Shown here: positions 55,934-64,000 of the stretch, in pieces
Layout: each line of letters begins with the position of its first letter
Numbering within the stretch: position 1 is the first letter of the stretch
Source of the DNA: Bacteroidales bacterium
Lineage (GTDB): Bacteria > Bacteroidota > Bacteroidia > Bacteroidales > UBA12077
Direction: 5' to 3'
Assembly (NCBI GenBank): GCA_028282785.1
Contig: JANQHE010000009.1
Span: forward strand, 1 to 64,000
DNA: 64,000 nt
Position numbers and translations under genes: made by a program
Notes under the pieces: model-generated
Told to the model about the DNA's origin: nothing
The model's database searches: none
The model's input: the letters and a program-made list of their open reading frames with translations, nothing else

Positions 55934-56968
55934 ATGAGTGAGAATAAAAAGAAATATAGAGAAATATCAGAAATAGGTGAGTTTGGGCTTATTAATCATA
56001 TAACGAAAGACATAAATCTTAAACATTCAAATACTTTAAAAGGTGTTGGTGATGATGCCGCGGTGATAGATTATGGTGAAATTTGTGCAGTTGTTACAAC
56101 GGATTTATTAATAGAAGGAATTCATTTTAATTTAATTTATACTCCTTTAAAACATTTAGGTTACAAAGCTGTTGTTGTAAATCTTTCGGATGTTTATGCC
56201 ATGAATGCAATACCAAAGCAAATAATTGTTTCAATTGCCATATCAAAGAAATTTGCTATTGAACATGTTGAAGAAATCTATGAAGGAATTAAACTCGCAT
56301 GTGAGAATTACAATATAGATTTAATTGGTGGTGACACATCGTCTTCATTAACTGGCTTAGCAATAAGTATTACAGCAATTGGAGAAGCTCAAAAAGAAGA
56401 TATTGTATATAGAAACACTGCAAAAAAGAATGATATTCTTTGTGTTACAGGTAATTTGGGAAGTGCATATATGGGATTGCAATTACTCGAACGAGAAAAG
56501 GAGTTATTTAATAATGACCCTAATTTCAAACCTAGCTTAGAAGGATATGATTATATTCTACAACGCCAGTTAAAACCAGAAGCCAGAAAAGAAATAATTG
56601 AGTTTTTTAAAGATTTGGGTATAAAGCCAACTTCAATGATTGACATTTCTGATGGATTATCTTCCGAAATTAAACACATTTGTGAAAAATCAGATGTTGG
56701 CTGCAAAATTTTCCAAGATAAAATACCCATTGATGAAAATGCTTCAAATATGGCTAATGAATTCAATATGGAACCACTAACAGCTGCTTTAAATGGAGGC
56801 GAAGATTATGAGTTACTTTTTACAATTAATGTAAATGATTTGGAAAAAGTACAAAATAATCCTCTTATACATCCTATAGGCCATATTGCAGATAAAGATC
56901 ACGGAGCTGTTTTAATTACCTCATCCGGGAAAAGTATTCACTTGCAGGCACAAGGTTGGATCCATTAA
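55934..56968 (+). CDS. thiL: Thiamine-monophosphate kinase
   Basis: Makes thiamine diphosphate from thiamine monophosphate. The 344-residue protein begins with SEIGEFGLINHI and has KGVGDDAAVIDYGE, TTDLLIEGIHFNL, the ATP motif NLSDVYAMNAIPKQ, GGDTSSSLTGLAISI, MIDISDGLSSEIKHI and LNGGEDYELLFTI. It is divergent from sufB and has no other thiamine genes near it. Confidence 0.95.
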   Translation: MSENKKKYREISEIGEFGLINHITKDINLKHSNTLKGVGDDAAVIDYGEICAVVTTDLLIEGIHFNLIYTPLKHLGYKAVVVNLSDVYAMNAIPKQIIVSIAISKKFAIEHVEEIYEGIKLACENYNIDLIGGDTSSSLTGLAISITAIGEAQKEDIVYRNTAKKNDILCVTGNLGSAYMGLQLLEREKELFNNDPNFKPSLEGYDYILQRQLKPEARKEIIEFFKDLGIKPTSMIDISDGLSSEIKHICEKSDVGCKIFQDKIPIDENASNMANEFNMEPLTAALNGGEDYELLFTINVNDLEKVQNNPLIHPIGHIADKDHGAVLITSSGKSIHLQAQGWIH

Positions 56969-56972
56969 ATTT

Positions 56973-57830
56973 CTAGTCAAGTTTTATTGGTTTTATTACC
57001 CAAATAATTCCAACCAAAGAAACAAGAGCTGTTATCAAATAAAATGATAAGCTCAATGCAACCGATATTTCGGGGTCAAGTGCCAAATAATTTGCACCAA
57101 TCAAGAATGTGAATTCTCTTGCACCCACTCCTCCAATTGTTAACGGAAGAATCGCAACAATAGATGAAATTAAAAATAAAGTAAGGTATTTAAATACTTC
57201 ATCCTGGTATCCTAGTGCGGATAAAATAAAATAGGCACAAATTAACTGTAGCATTTGCACTCCCAGAGAGTAAACAAAAATTGTTGGATAAATCCCTAAA
57301 TATAGTTTATAGAAAAGCCTAAGAAATACATAGAATCCAACAAGGAGTAAAAAAGTAAGTAAAAAAGTAAACTTTTGATAAGGAAAAATCTGTTCAATAA
57401 ATGGAACTATAAAAGTTACAAGTACAGTTAATGCTAAAACACCTACCAAACGATCTACAAACACAGCTCCAAATGCTGATTTAACTGTAGCTCCCTTATT
57501 TTTATTTAATAAATATATTTTATATCCATCTCCACCTATTCCGCCTGGTAAAAACAGGTTATAGAACATTCCCAGCCAATAAAGTTTCAAATTTGGTTGA
57601 AAACCTATATCAATATTGGTTTCCTTAAATATTAAATTTAGCCTCATGGAAGCAATTACTTTTGACAAGGCAAAGAGACCAATTGCTACCGTCATATCAA
57701 AAACTCTTGCCTTACCAATTATTCCAATTACTTCGATAAAATTTATCTTAGTAAATACCCAATAGAGAGCAATTCCTGTAACAAGAAATTTTCCTAATGT
57801 TTTAAGCAGATTCCAATACTTCTTTTTCAC
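56973..57830 (-). CDS. Lysylphosphatidylglycerol synthase-type membrane protein (UPF0104/flippase-like)
   Basis: A 285-residue protein with seven or eight transmembrane helices. SKVIASMRLNLIFKET, LYWLGMFYNLFLPGGIGGDG, YKIYLLNKNKGATVKSAFGAV and LPLTIGGVGAREFTFLIGAN are family signatures (the PGGIGGDG and GGVGAREF motifs). Homologues move lipids or lipid-linked glycans across the membrane. Its start overlaps the GT2 stop by 29 bp, so it probably serves the same glycolipid. Confidence 0.88.
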   Translation of the reverse strand: MKKKYWNLLKTLGKFLVTGIALYWVFTKINFIEVIGIIGKARVFDMTVAIGLFALSKVIASMRLNLIFKETNIDIGFQPNLKLYWLGMFYNLFLPGGIGGDGYKIYLLNKNKGATVKSAFGAVFVDRLVGVLALTVLVTFIVPFIEQIFPYQKFTFLLTFLLLVGFYVFLRLFYKLYLGIYPTIFVYSLGVQMLQLICAYFILSALGYQDEVFKYLTLFLISSIVAILPLTIGGVGAREFTFLIGANYLALDPEISVALSLSFYLITALVSLVGIIWVIKPIKLD

Positions 57831-58764
57831 TTACAAATACATTTTTAATTCGGTATGGCTTTTTTTGTTGCGATTCATAATAGGTCCTCATAAGAAACTC
57901 AGCTAAAATCCCAATGGTGATAAATTGAATTCCTCCAATAAATAAAATCACTCCTAAAATTAATAATGGCTTTCCCCAGATATTATTTCCTAATAATTTA
58001 AGAATTAGCAAATAAAAATTGATTGCTATACCTGCAAATGTAGAAATGAAACCAATCGTACCAAATAAATGCATTGGCTTTTGCAAATATTTTTTAAAGA
58101 ATAACATCAACATTAAATCGCTGATTACTTTAAATGTTCTGGTTAATCCGTATTTTGATTTACCATGAATTCGAGGATGATGGTTAACATTAACCTGGGT
58201 GATTTTAGCTCCTTCGAAGTGTGCCAAAATAGCTATAAAACGGTGTAATTCACCATATAATCCAATGCTTTTTGCAATATATGATCTGAACACCTTAAGC
58301 GCACAACCATTATCTTTCATATGTACGCCAGTAGATTTTCTTATAATATAATTTGCAATTTTAGAAGGAAGTTTTCTTAATACAAATCCATCTTTTCGTT
58401 TTGCACGGATACCAGCCACCAAATCCCAACCTTCATCTTCCGCTAATTTTACCATATGAGGAATATCTATCGGGTCGTTTTGCAAATCACCATCCATTGT
58501 GATAATATAATCTCCGGTCGCATAGTCAATTCCTGCTGCTAACGCTGAACTCTGACCATAATTCTTTTGTAATTCCAGCAGGTGCACATTTGGATCTTTC
58601 AAAGATCTTATCGTACTTATTGTTTTATCTGTTGATCCATCGTCAACATATATTATTTCGTAATTAAAACCTTTTAAGGCCCGATTAATTTTCTCCGTTA
58701 ACGGAGTAACATTTTCCTCTTCATTAAAAACCGAAACAACAATTGAAAGCTTTATATTTTCCAT
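57802..58764 (-). CDS. Glycosyltransferase family 2, polyprenyl-phosphate sugar transferase (GtrB/ArnC-like)
   Basis: The 320-residue enzyme has the GT-A nucleotide site IYVDDGSTDKTI, DYIITMDGDLQNDPIDIPHMV (DxD) and the acceptor region KDNGCALKVFRSYIAKSI, HRFIAILAHFEGAKI. Two transmembrane helices are at the end (about 235-260 and 270-295), as in GtrB/ArnC, which attach a sugar to undecaprenyl phosphate. With the overlapping flippase-like gene and the GT39-type enzymes upstream, it suggests a lipid-carrier sugar transfer route. Confidence 0.9.
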   Translation of the reverse strand: MENIKLSIVVSVFNEEENVTPLTEKINRALKGFNYEIIYVDDGSTDKTISTIRSLKDPNVHLLELQKNYGQSSALAAGIDYATGDYIITMDGDLQNDPIDIPHMVKLAEDEGWDLVAGIRAKRKDGFVLRKLPSKIANYIIRKSTGVHMKDNGCALKVFRSYIAKSIGLYGELHRFIAILAHFEGAKITQVNVNHHPRIHGKSKYGLTRTFKVISDLMLMLFFKKYLQKPMHLFGTIGFISTFAGIAINFYLLILKLLGNNIWGKPLLILGVILFIGGIQFITIGILAEFLMRTYYESQQKKPYRIKNVFVSEKEVLESA

Positions 58765-58869
58765 TTAATAACTTTTTAGCAATATTAGCAACTTGATTAA
58801 GAATAACACTTTAATTAAAGATTACCAAATGATTAATTCACCATAAAATATGACAACCATGACATTTCA

Positions 58870-58902
58870 TTTGTATAATTTTTTAATTTTTTTGTTACTT
58901 TG
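58870..58902 (+). promoter_or_regulatory. Possible promoter for the GT39-type genes
   Basis: TTTG, 21 bp, then TTACTTTG (one mismatch to TAnnTTTG), 61 bp upstream of the first GT39 ATG. The spacing equals that of the riboswitch promoter. Confidence 0.45.
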
Positions 58903-58962
58903 AGTGCCTGTTTTTTATATCTAACTAGATAATACCTATTGTGTGGTATAAAACACAAATAT

Positions 58963-60543
58963 ATGACTCATTTTAGAAAAGAAAAATCCGTATTATTTTT
59001 TATTATCGTATTAGGAGCTTTTGTTTTTTCTTCGAACATCTGGGGAGCAAGCATTTACATCTTAGATGAATCGAAGAATTCTGTTTGTGCAAGAGAAATG
59101 TTGGATAGGAATGATTTTATAGTTCCTACTTACAATGGGGAACTAAGAACTGACAAACCACCGCTGCATTATTTTTTTATGATGCTTTCGTACTCTGTTT
59201 TTGGAGTAAATGAGTTTGCTGCCAGATTTTTTTCAGTAATTGCAGGAATAGGGACTCTATTAATTACGTTCTTTTATACTCGAAAATTTCTTGACTTTAA
59301 AGCAGCAATATGGAGTATTATAGTTTTAATATCTTCTTTGCATTTTGCTTTAGAATTTCATTTAGCTGTTCCTGATCCATATTTAATATTTTTTATAAGT
59401 CTTAGCCTATTTTCATTTTATGATTTCTATATTTCACGGAAAATTACGCAATTGCTTATATTCTATATTGCATTAGGACTTGGAACATTAACTAAAGGAC
59501 CTATAGCCCTGGGCTTACCAGGTTTAATAGCTTTGATCTTTCTGATTGCGAATAGGGATTTTAAATTCAAGACAATCCGTAAATTTAAACCCATATTGGG
59601 AATATTGGTTTATTGTACGGTAACACTTCCCTGGTATATCTTAGTTTATGAAGCAACAGATGGGGAGTGGATATCCGGGTTTTTCTTTAAACATAATATT
59701 GAAAGATTCTCCGGATCAATGGAAGGCCATGGAGGTACTTTTTTGTTACCAACCATTTTTGTGATTTTAGGTTTACTACCTTTTTCTATTTTTATTTTTA
59801 GAGCTTTTCAGAATAGTTGGAAATCAAGAAGAGAAAACAAATTATACTTATTTTTAATTATAGTTTCATTCGTAATTGTTGGCTTCTTCTCAATTTCAAG
59901 CACAAAACTTCCTAATTACCCTATGCCATCTTATCCATTTATAGCTATAATGATTGGATCTTACATAAGTGGAACAGAAAAGAAAAATCTAGAATCGTAT
60001 TTTATCATTAGTTTTTTAATTGGGTTATTTATTACATCCGTGGCATACATCGGTTTATATTTAGAAAAGGATTTATCACATTTAAAAAATTATGCTTTTC
60101 TATTACTAATAATTCCAATAGCATCATTAATCGGATTTTATTTTAGCAAAATTAAAGAAAACATAAAGGCATTAACAACTCTTTCTACTGGTTGGATTAT
60201 TACAGCACTGGTTATCTTTTATATTATTTATCCTAAAATAGATTCAACCAACCCGGTTGCTGAAACCAGGAATATGGTTGGAGAAATTGAAAACGTAGCT
60301 TTTTATGGTAAATTTAATCCATCATTTACTTTTTATGCCAGAAAGGTAATTCCACGATTAAATAGTGTAGAAGAAATTAATCGTTTCTTTGAAGAAAACG
60401 AAAATGCTCTACTATTAACGAATGCCAGGTACGAAGATCAGTTAAAAGGAATTAATGGTGCAAAAGAAATTGTTAGAACCAAAGATCTTTTTGAGATTCG
60501 AATTACCTTAGTTTATTCAAATATTAATATCGAAAACTTATAA
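58963..60543 (+). CDS. GT39/ArnT-like membrane glycosyltransferase, copy 1
   Basis: A PMT_2/ArnT-type enzyme of about 526 residues with ten or more transmembrane helices. The N-terminal loop has LDESKNSVCAREMLDRNDFIVP with the family Asp-Glu and TYNGELRTDKPPLHYFF; the active site lies outside the membrane. It transfers a sugar from undecaprenyl-phosphate to lipid A or another lipid/protein. I chose ATG (MTHFRKE); a TTG eight codons upstream is possible. It is 2 bp from copy 2. Confidence 0.87.
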   Translation: MTHFRKEKSVLFFIIVLGAFVFSSNIWGASIYILDESKNSVCAREMLDRNDFIVPTYNGELRTDKPPLHYFFMMLSYSVFGVNEFAARFFSVIAGIGTLLITFFYTRKFLDFKAAIWSIIVLISSLHFALEFHLAVPDPYLIFFISLSLFSFYDFYISRKITQLLIFYIALGLGTLTKGPIALGLPGLIALIFLIANRDFKFKTIRKFKPILGILVYCTVTLPWYILVYEATDGEWISGFFFKHNIERFSGSMEGHGGTFLLPTIFVILGLLPFSIFIFRAFQNSWKSRRENKLYLFLIIVSFVIVGFFSISSTKLPNYPMPSYPFIAIMIGSYISGTEKKNLESYFIISFLIGLFITSVAYIGLYLEKDLSHLKNYAFLLLIIPIASLIGFYFSKIKENIKALTTLSTGWIITALVIFYIIYPKIDSTNPVAETRNMVGEIENVAFYGKFNPSFTFYARKVIPRLNSVEEINRFFEENENALLLTNARYEDQLKGINGAKEIVRTKDLFEIRITLVYSNINIENL

Positions 60544-60545
60544 TA

Positions 60546-62186
60546 ATGTTTAGAAGTTTAAATCACAGACACATTTTTATCATATCATTAATATTATTTA
60601 TCCCGGCTTATTTTATCAATCTTGGCTTATTGCCATTTATCCCTGATGAAGGAATTAGAAGCTTAGTTGCTTTGGAAATGAAGTTATCTAATGACTTTAT
60701 AACACCAACATTAAGTGGTGCATTATATTTTAAAAAGCCGCCATTATATAACTGGGTTATTCATTTATTTTTTGAAATGTCTGGTACTTATAATGAATTC
60801 TGGATGCGTGTACCTGCTGTCGCAAGTATCTTCTTTTTCACTTTAACGATTTATTTTATTGTTAAAAAAGAGCTAGGGGAAAAAATCGCAATTATAACTT
60901 CTATAATGTTTATGACCTGCGGGCGACTCATAATTTACGAATCTCTTCATGGACTAATAGACATAAGTTATTCATGGTTAACCTATATTTCTTTCATTAT
61001 AGTATATAGATTTTATAAAAAAGATAAGATTCTTTCATTGTTTGTATTTGTGTATCTAATTTCTGCAGTGACATATCTAATGAAGGGTTTACCAACTGTC
61101 GTTTTTACAGGTATTACATTATTTACTTTCTTCATATGGAAACGAAAATTTAAGCTTTTATTTAATTGGAAACATTTTGTGGGAGTTGGCATCTTCTTAG
61201 TTATTGTTGGAGGATATTATTATTTGTATTTTACAAAGAATCAAATTCAAGTAACTGAACTCTTTGGTACATTATTTACGGAATCATCACGGCGAACCGG
61301 TGTAAGATTTGGTATTGTTAAAACCGTATTAAATTTATTTTCATTTCCTTTTGAGATGATTTACCATTTCCTTCCATGGACATTATTTGCTGTTTTTCTA
61401 ATCAGAAAGGACTTTATTAAAAAATTGAAAGAAAATGATTTTGTACATTTTAATGCATTAATTTTCTTTTTTAATATTCTGATTTATTGGTTTTCGGTTG
61501 AAGTTTATGCTCGGTATTTAATTATGCTTGTTCCATTGGCATTTACAGTGCTGGTATATTTTTATGAAAACCGGGCAGATAGCCAAATAATTTTAAATAA
61601 AATACTGGTAGACATATCTTTTGCAGTTACCATGGTTGTTGTTTTTATCGCTTTTATTATTGCTTCAGAGTTTTATCCTGAAATTCTAACCGTTAAGTTT
61701 TATTACATTAAAGTTATTATTTTAAGCATTGCAATTATTTCGGTTTTTATAATTTTTATTAAACGAAAAGAATTGAGAATTGCAATATTCCTGATATTTA
61801 TGTTCATTTTCAGGTTAGGGTTCGATTGGTTTATTTTGCCGCAAAGATATCAAAACACACAAGATGTACATTGCAGGGAAGTTGCCAAAAATATTGGTAA
61901 GATGTATCAAAATGAAAAACTATATACCTACTGGAGTCCCGAAGTTAAACCACACCCTTATTATGGAAAGATTATTACAAACTATATGTTCCTGTTTTAT
62001 TTAACCGCAAGCTATCAGAACATTATCGAACAAACAACTGAAATTGAAAATAATGCAATTTATTTGGTACAGGATAGACATTTTGATAAAAACAAATTCG
62101 AAATAATAGATACTATTCCTTCTTGCCGAGGTTATAATCAGGTTTACGTTACTAATCCCATAATAAGAGGTAAAACAGCTAAATAA
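60546..62186 (+). CDS. GT39/ArnT-like membrane glycosyltransferase, copy 2
   Basis: A 546-residue paralogue with the same DE..A.E layout: LPFIPDEGIRSLVALEMKLS, FITPTLSGALYFKKPPLYNW, FWMRVPAVASIFFFTLTIYF, then many hydrophobic helices. It has clearly diverged from copy 1. The tight 2-bp spacing means they are co-translated. Substrates may differ from those of copy 1. Confidence 0.85.
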   Translation: MFRSLNHRHIFIISLILFIPAYFINLGLLPFIPDEGIRSLVALEMKLSNDFITPTLSGALYFKKPPLYNWVIHLFFEMSGTYNEFWMRVPAVASIFFFTLTIYFIVKKELGEKIAIITSIMFMTCGRLIIYESLHGLIDISYSWLTYISFIIVYRFYKKDKILSLFVFVYLISAVTYLMKGLPTVVFTGITLFTFFIWKRKFKLLFNWKHFVGVGIFLVIVGGYYYLYFTKNQIQVTELFGTLFTESSRRTGVRFGIVKTVLNLFSFPFEMIYHFLPWTLFAVFLIRKDFIKKLKENDFVHFNALIFFFNILIYWFSVEVYARYLIMLVPLAFTVLVYFYENRADSQIILNKILVDISFAVTMVVVFIAFIIASEFYPEILTVKFYYIKVIILSIAIISVFIIFIKRKELRIAIFLIFMFIFRLGFDWFILPQRYQNTQDVHCREVAKNIGKMYQNEKLYTYWSPEVKPHPYYGKIITNYMFLFYLTASYQNIIEQTTEIENNAIYLVQDRHFDKNKFEIIDTIPSCRGYNQVYVTNPIIRGKTAK

Positions 62187-62193
62187 AGTAATA

Positions 62194-62376
62194 AGAGGTT
62201 GTCCAAAAAGTCTTAGTGCTCTTTGTGCCTGCTTTATGAAATTTTGTAGAATAATTATAAAAAACTGTTACACAGAGAACCACAAAGAAAACGCAAACCT
62301 GCCTGTTGGCAGACAGGGTTTCTCAAAGTAAAAAATACGAACAAAATTCAACAATTCTACTTTTTGGACAACCTCT
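62194..62376. repeat. 183-bp inverted-repeat element between convergent genes
   Basis: AGAGGTTGTCCAAAAAGT (18 nt) at the left end is the exact reverse complement of the right end. Inside are a CCTGCCTGTTGGCAGACAGG palindrome (62298-62317) and CTCTTTGTG/CACAGAG-type sequences. It has no ORF. It fills the gap between the GT39 and barrel genes and may be a MITE-like or REP-cluster element; the hairpin could also stop transcription from both sides. Confidence 0.7.
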
Positions 62377-62387
62377 TTATTTCTACC

Positions 62388-63638
62388 TTAATCAAACTTC
62401 CTTTTCATAAACCACAAATCTTGTAATGACATATTCAAACTTAATGTATAAAAGTTTTCCTCTATCAGGTTTCCGCTAATAGTACCATTTTTTCCATATT
62501 CAAATGCTATATTCAGCATACTCAAATTTCTGTTAATTGGTATTCCAAAACCTGCCGTGATAGCCATTGAATTTATATCGTAGCTATTTACCTCCAGGTA
62601 AGAGCTATTATAATAAGCACCTAACCTGTAATACCAACTTTTAAGAGTATTATTACTAAACCTTCCCTCCGGTGAAAATTCAAATCCTAATGCAAACTTA
62701 TGACTGTCTTTGGTATTTAATTCTAAATTTGAAAACTCTATTTCAGACCATTGATTTAAAATATAATCAAAAGCCATAGTAAATTTATTTTCTTTGGAGA
62801 AAGCTATTCCTATTCCAACTTTACGAGGGATTACATAATCTTCCTGGCTTTCTAAATCCTCTTCCGTATATAGAATATATTCATCATCTTCGTATATTGT
62901 CCTGTCCATATATGAATTTAGATTTCTTTTATGTCCGTAAATTGCTCCTAAGTTAATTTTATAATTTTTTACAGGAATCCGAAATTGTAAACCATAATCA
63001 ATATAAAATCCTTTAACATAGTTTTGATCACTGATTCTATAATCAACATAATCGCCTCCACTAAAAGATATCTCCTCATCTTCTTCAAACGATCCGAACA
63101 AATATGATAAATTTACACCAAGTGAAATATGATCGGTTAATTTAAATGAATTCCCAAAATATACTTGATTAATACCTCCGTCTCCTACATAAGTATTTGT
63201 GTATATACTATTATCATTTACCATATCATTATAGGTTTTTATATTATATCCTACGGTACTAAATGGTGCTAATCCGACACTAATTCCCCATCTGTTTTTT
63301 GCACGAAACCCAATAGCTATATTTGATAAATTTCCTGAAATACTTGATTGATTGTCTGTTTTAGTGGAAAATTTAGAATACTCAGTAAAAAAACCTAGTT
63401 CATAAATAAAAAATAAACTATCTATCTCATTATAAGAAGCAGGATTTGAACTATTAAGTACTGTTTCTGACTTTAAAGCTATTCCAGCCCCTCCCATAGC
63501 AAAATTCCTGCTCGAACCTTTCGTTCTGATTTCACCAACTCCAAATACCGAATATGGAGAACTTGTTAAATTCTGAGATAAAGAAACATTAATAAATTGA
63601 ATGTTAATAAATAGTATAATTATAAGCCTAAGCTTCAT
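62388..63638 (-). CDS. Outer-membrane barrel protein, OmpP1/PorV-like
   Basis: A 416-residue exported protein with signal MKLRLIIILFINIQFINVSLSQ. The mature N-terminus SPYSVFGVGEIRTKGSSRNFAMGGAGIAL is typical of Bacteroidota transport-related barrel proteins, and the rest is alternating beta strands with aromatic ends (NIAIGFRAKNRWGISVGLAPFS, MAFDYILNQWSEIEF). It ends in MSLQDLWFMKRKFD. Function unknown; possibly a lipid/hydrophobic-compound porin. It starts 14 bp after the partial gene at the window's end. Confidence 0.78.
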   Translation of the reverse strand: MKLRLIIILFINIQFINVSLSQNLTSSPYSVFGVGEIRTKGSSRNFAMGGAGIALKSETVLNSSNPASYNEIDSLFFIYELGFFTEYSKFSTKTDNQSSISGNLSNIAIGFRAKNRWGISVGLAPFSTVGYNIKTYNDMVNDNSIYTNTYVGDGGINQVYFGNSFKLTDHISLGVNLSYLFGSFEEDEEISFSGGDYVDYRISDQNYVKGFYIDYGLQFRIPVKNYKINLGAIYGHKRNLNSYMDRTIYEDDEYILYTEEDLESQEDYVIPRKVGIGIAFSKENKFTMAFDYILNQWSEIEFSNLELNTKDSHKFALGFEFSPEGRFSNNTLKSWYYRLGAYYNSSYLEVNSYDINSMAITAGFGIPINRNLSMLNIAFEYGKNGTISGNLIEENFYTLSLNMSLQDLWFMKRKFD

Positions 63639-63652
63639 GATAAATGTTTTAA

Positions 63653-64000
63653 TTAATTTTCTAAATAGGTAATTTTAAGAATAGGACGTTTATCGGGATC
63701 TTGTTCAGCACTAACAATTAACCTTTCAACAGTTGAGCTGAAATTAGGCGAAGGAATGGTCAACAAAAGTCCTAAATCGTTGTCAAAATATCCATTAGAT
63801 ATTTGAACACCTATATATTCGGTTATATCAAATGTATAATAAGTATTTTCATGATACATTTCATCTAAAACGAATTCTGATGTTGATAAAATATTATCAG
63901 TATTATATATATCAAAGTTATTATTATCGTAAGTGAGGTAAGCAGATAAATTATCCGGAAATTCACCTTCATATGACTCATTTGCAGGTTTTATTATTAA
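63653..64000 (-). CDS. Secreted protein, C-terminal part (partial), DNRLRE/DUF4270-like
   Basis: The frame is open to the right edge of the window (about 115 residues). It reads KPANESYEGEFPDNLSAYLT and continues with LSTSEFVLDEMYHENTYYTF, then ends VERLIVSAEQDPDKRPILKITYLEN in parts. The RPxLxITY end is seen in secreted Bacteroidota proteins of the DUF4270/DNRLRE type. The start lies outside the window. An internal ATG would give only 68 residues, so I take the longer frame. Confidence 0.5.
   Translation of the reverse strand, partial: LIIKPANESYEGEFPDNLSAYLTYDNNNFDIYNTDNILSTSEFVLDEMYHENTYYTFDITEYIGVQISNGYFDNDLGLLLTIPSPNFSSTVERLIVSAEQDPDKRPILKITYLEN

Noticed and set aside
41829-56968. A thiamine pathway link between yjbQ and thiL
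   Set aside because: The genes are 14 kb apart, with no thiC/D/E/G nearby and no TPP riboswitch. No linkage can be claimed.

Overview
The window is an AT-rich chromosomal segment from a member of the phylum Bacteroidota. The evidence is a Bacteroidota-type gene repertoire (a TonB-dependent receptor with a carboxypeptidase-like N-terminal domain, DUF3078 and GSCFA proteins, a LytS-type sensor kinase with a periplasmic propeller, an LptE-type lipoprotein next to secG) and several promoter-like TAnnTTTG boxes, four of them with a TTTG-like box 21 bp upstream. No tRNA, rRNA, CRISPR array, insertion sequence or phage gene is visible. The gene order looks like a stable core region, decorated with many short hairpin repeats.

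Region 1 (1-6 kb): the 5' end of gdhA, a small membrane protein, aroB-aroA (shikimate pathway), a GIY-YIG nuclease gene embedded in hairpin repeats, a methionine-type aminotransferase and a cation efflux protein. Region 2 (6-20 kb): lepA, an M28 peptidase lipoprotein, metF and metH, then an aspartate-to-methionine operon (aspartokinase, metY, metX, homoserine dehydrogenase). This operon starts with a promoter, a SAM-I riboswitch and a 36-codon leader ORF ending in TMPLMPMCMR, which suggests layered sensing of SAM and of charged tRNA-Met. A second structured leader lies between metY and metX. Region 3 (20-31 kb): an M14 peptidase, a DUF4412-like protein, groES-groEL, the sigma54 activator-lptE-TPR-secG operon, and kdsB.

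Region 4 (31-48 kb): sensing and envelope genes. A TonB-dependent receptor is divergent from a 1333-residue propeller histidine kinase, its LytTR response regulator, an orphan LytTR protein and a secreted protein. After a GSCFA protein, a hydrolase, a YjbQ protein and a DUF3078 protein come a PAS histidine kinase with a NarL-type regulator, two tandem SiaC-like proteins and a secreted protein made of two repeats. Region 5 (48-56 kb): queG, then the suf operon in the order sufB, a four-helix-bundle gene, sufC, sufD, sufS, sufE, sufT, with a perfect dyad near the sufB promoter and divergent thiL. Region 6 (57-64 kb): a flippase-like protein and a GT2 glycosyltransferase diverge from two GT39-type glycosyltransferases, followed by an inverted-repeat element, an outer-membrane protein and the end of a secreted protein.

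The most interesting signals are the riboswitch plus methionine-rich leader ORF, the metY-metX intercistronic structure, the REP-like hairpins that keep a loop while the stem changes (around the GIY-YIG gene), a palindromic repeat translated in frame inside queG, and the SiaC-like pair. All functional statements rest on reading motifs by eye; no database search was run.
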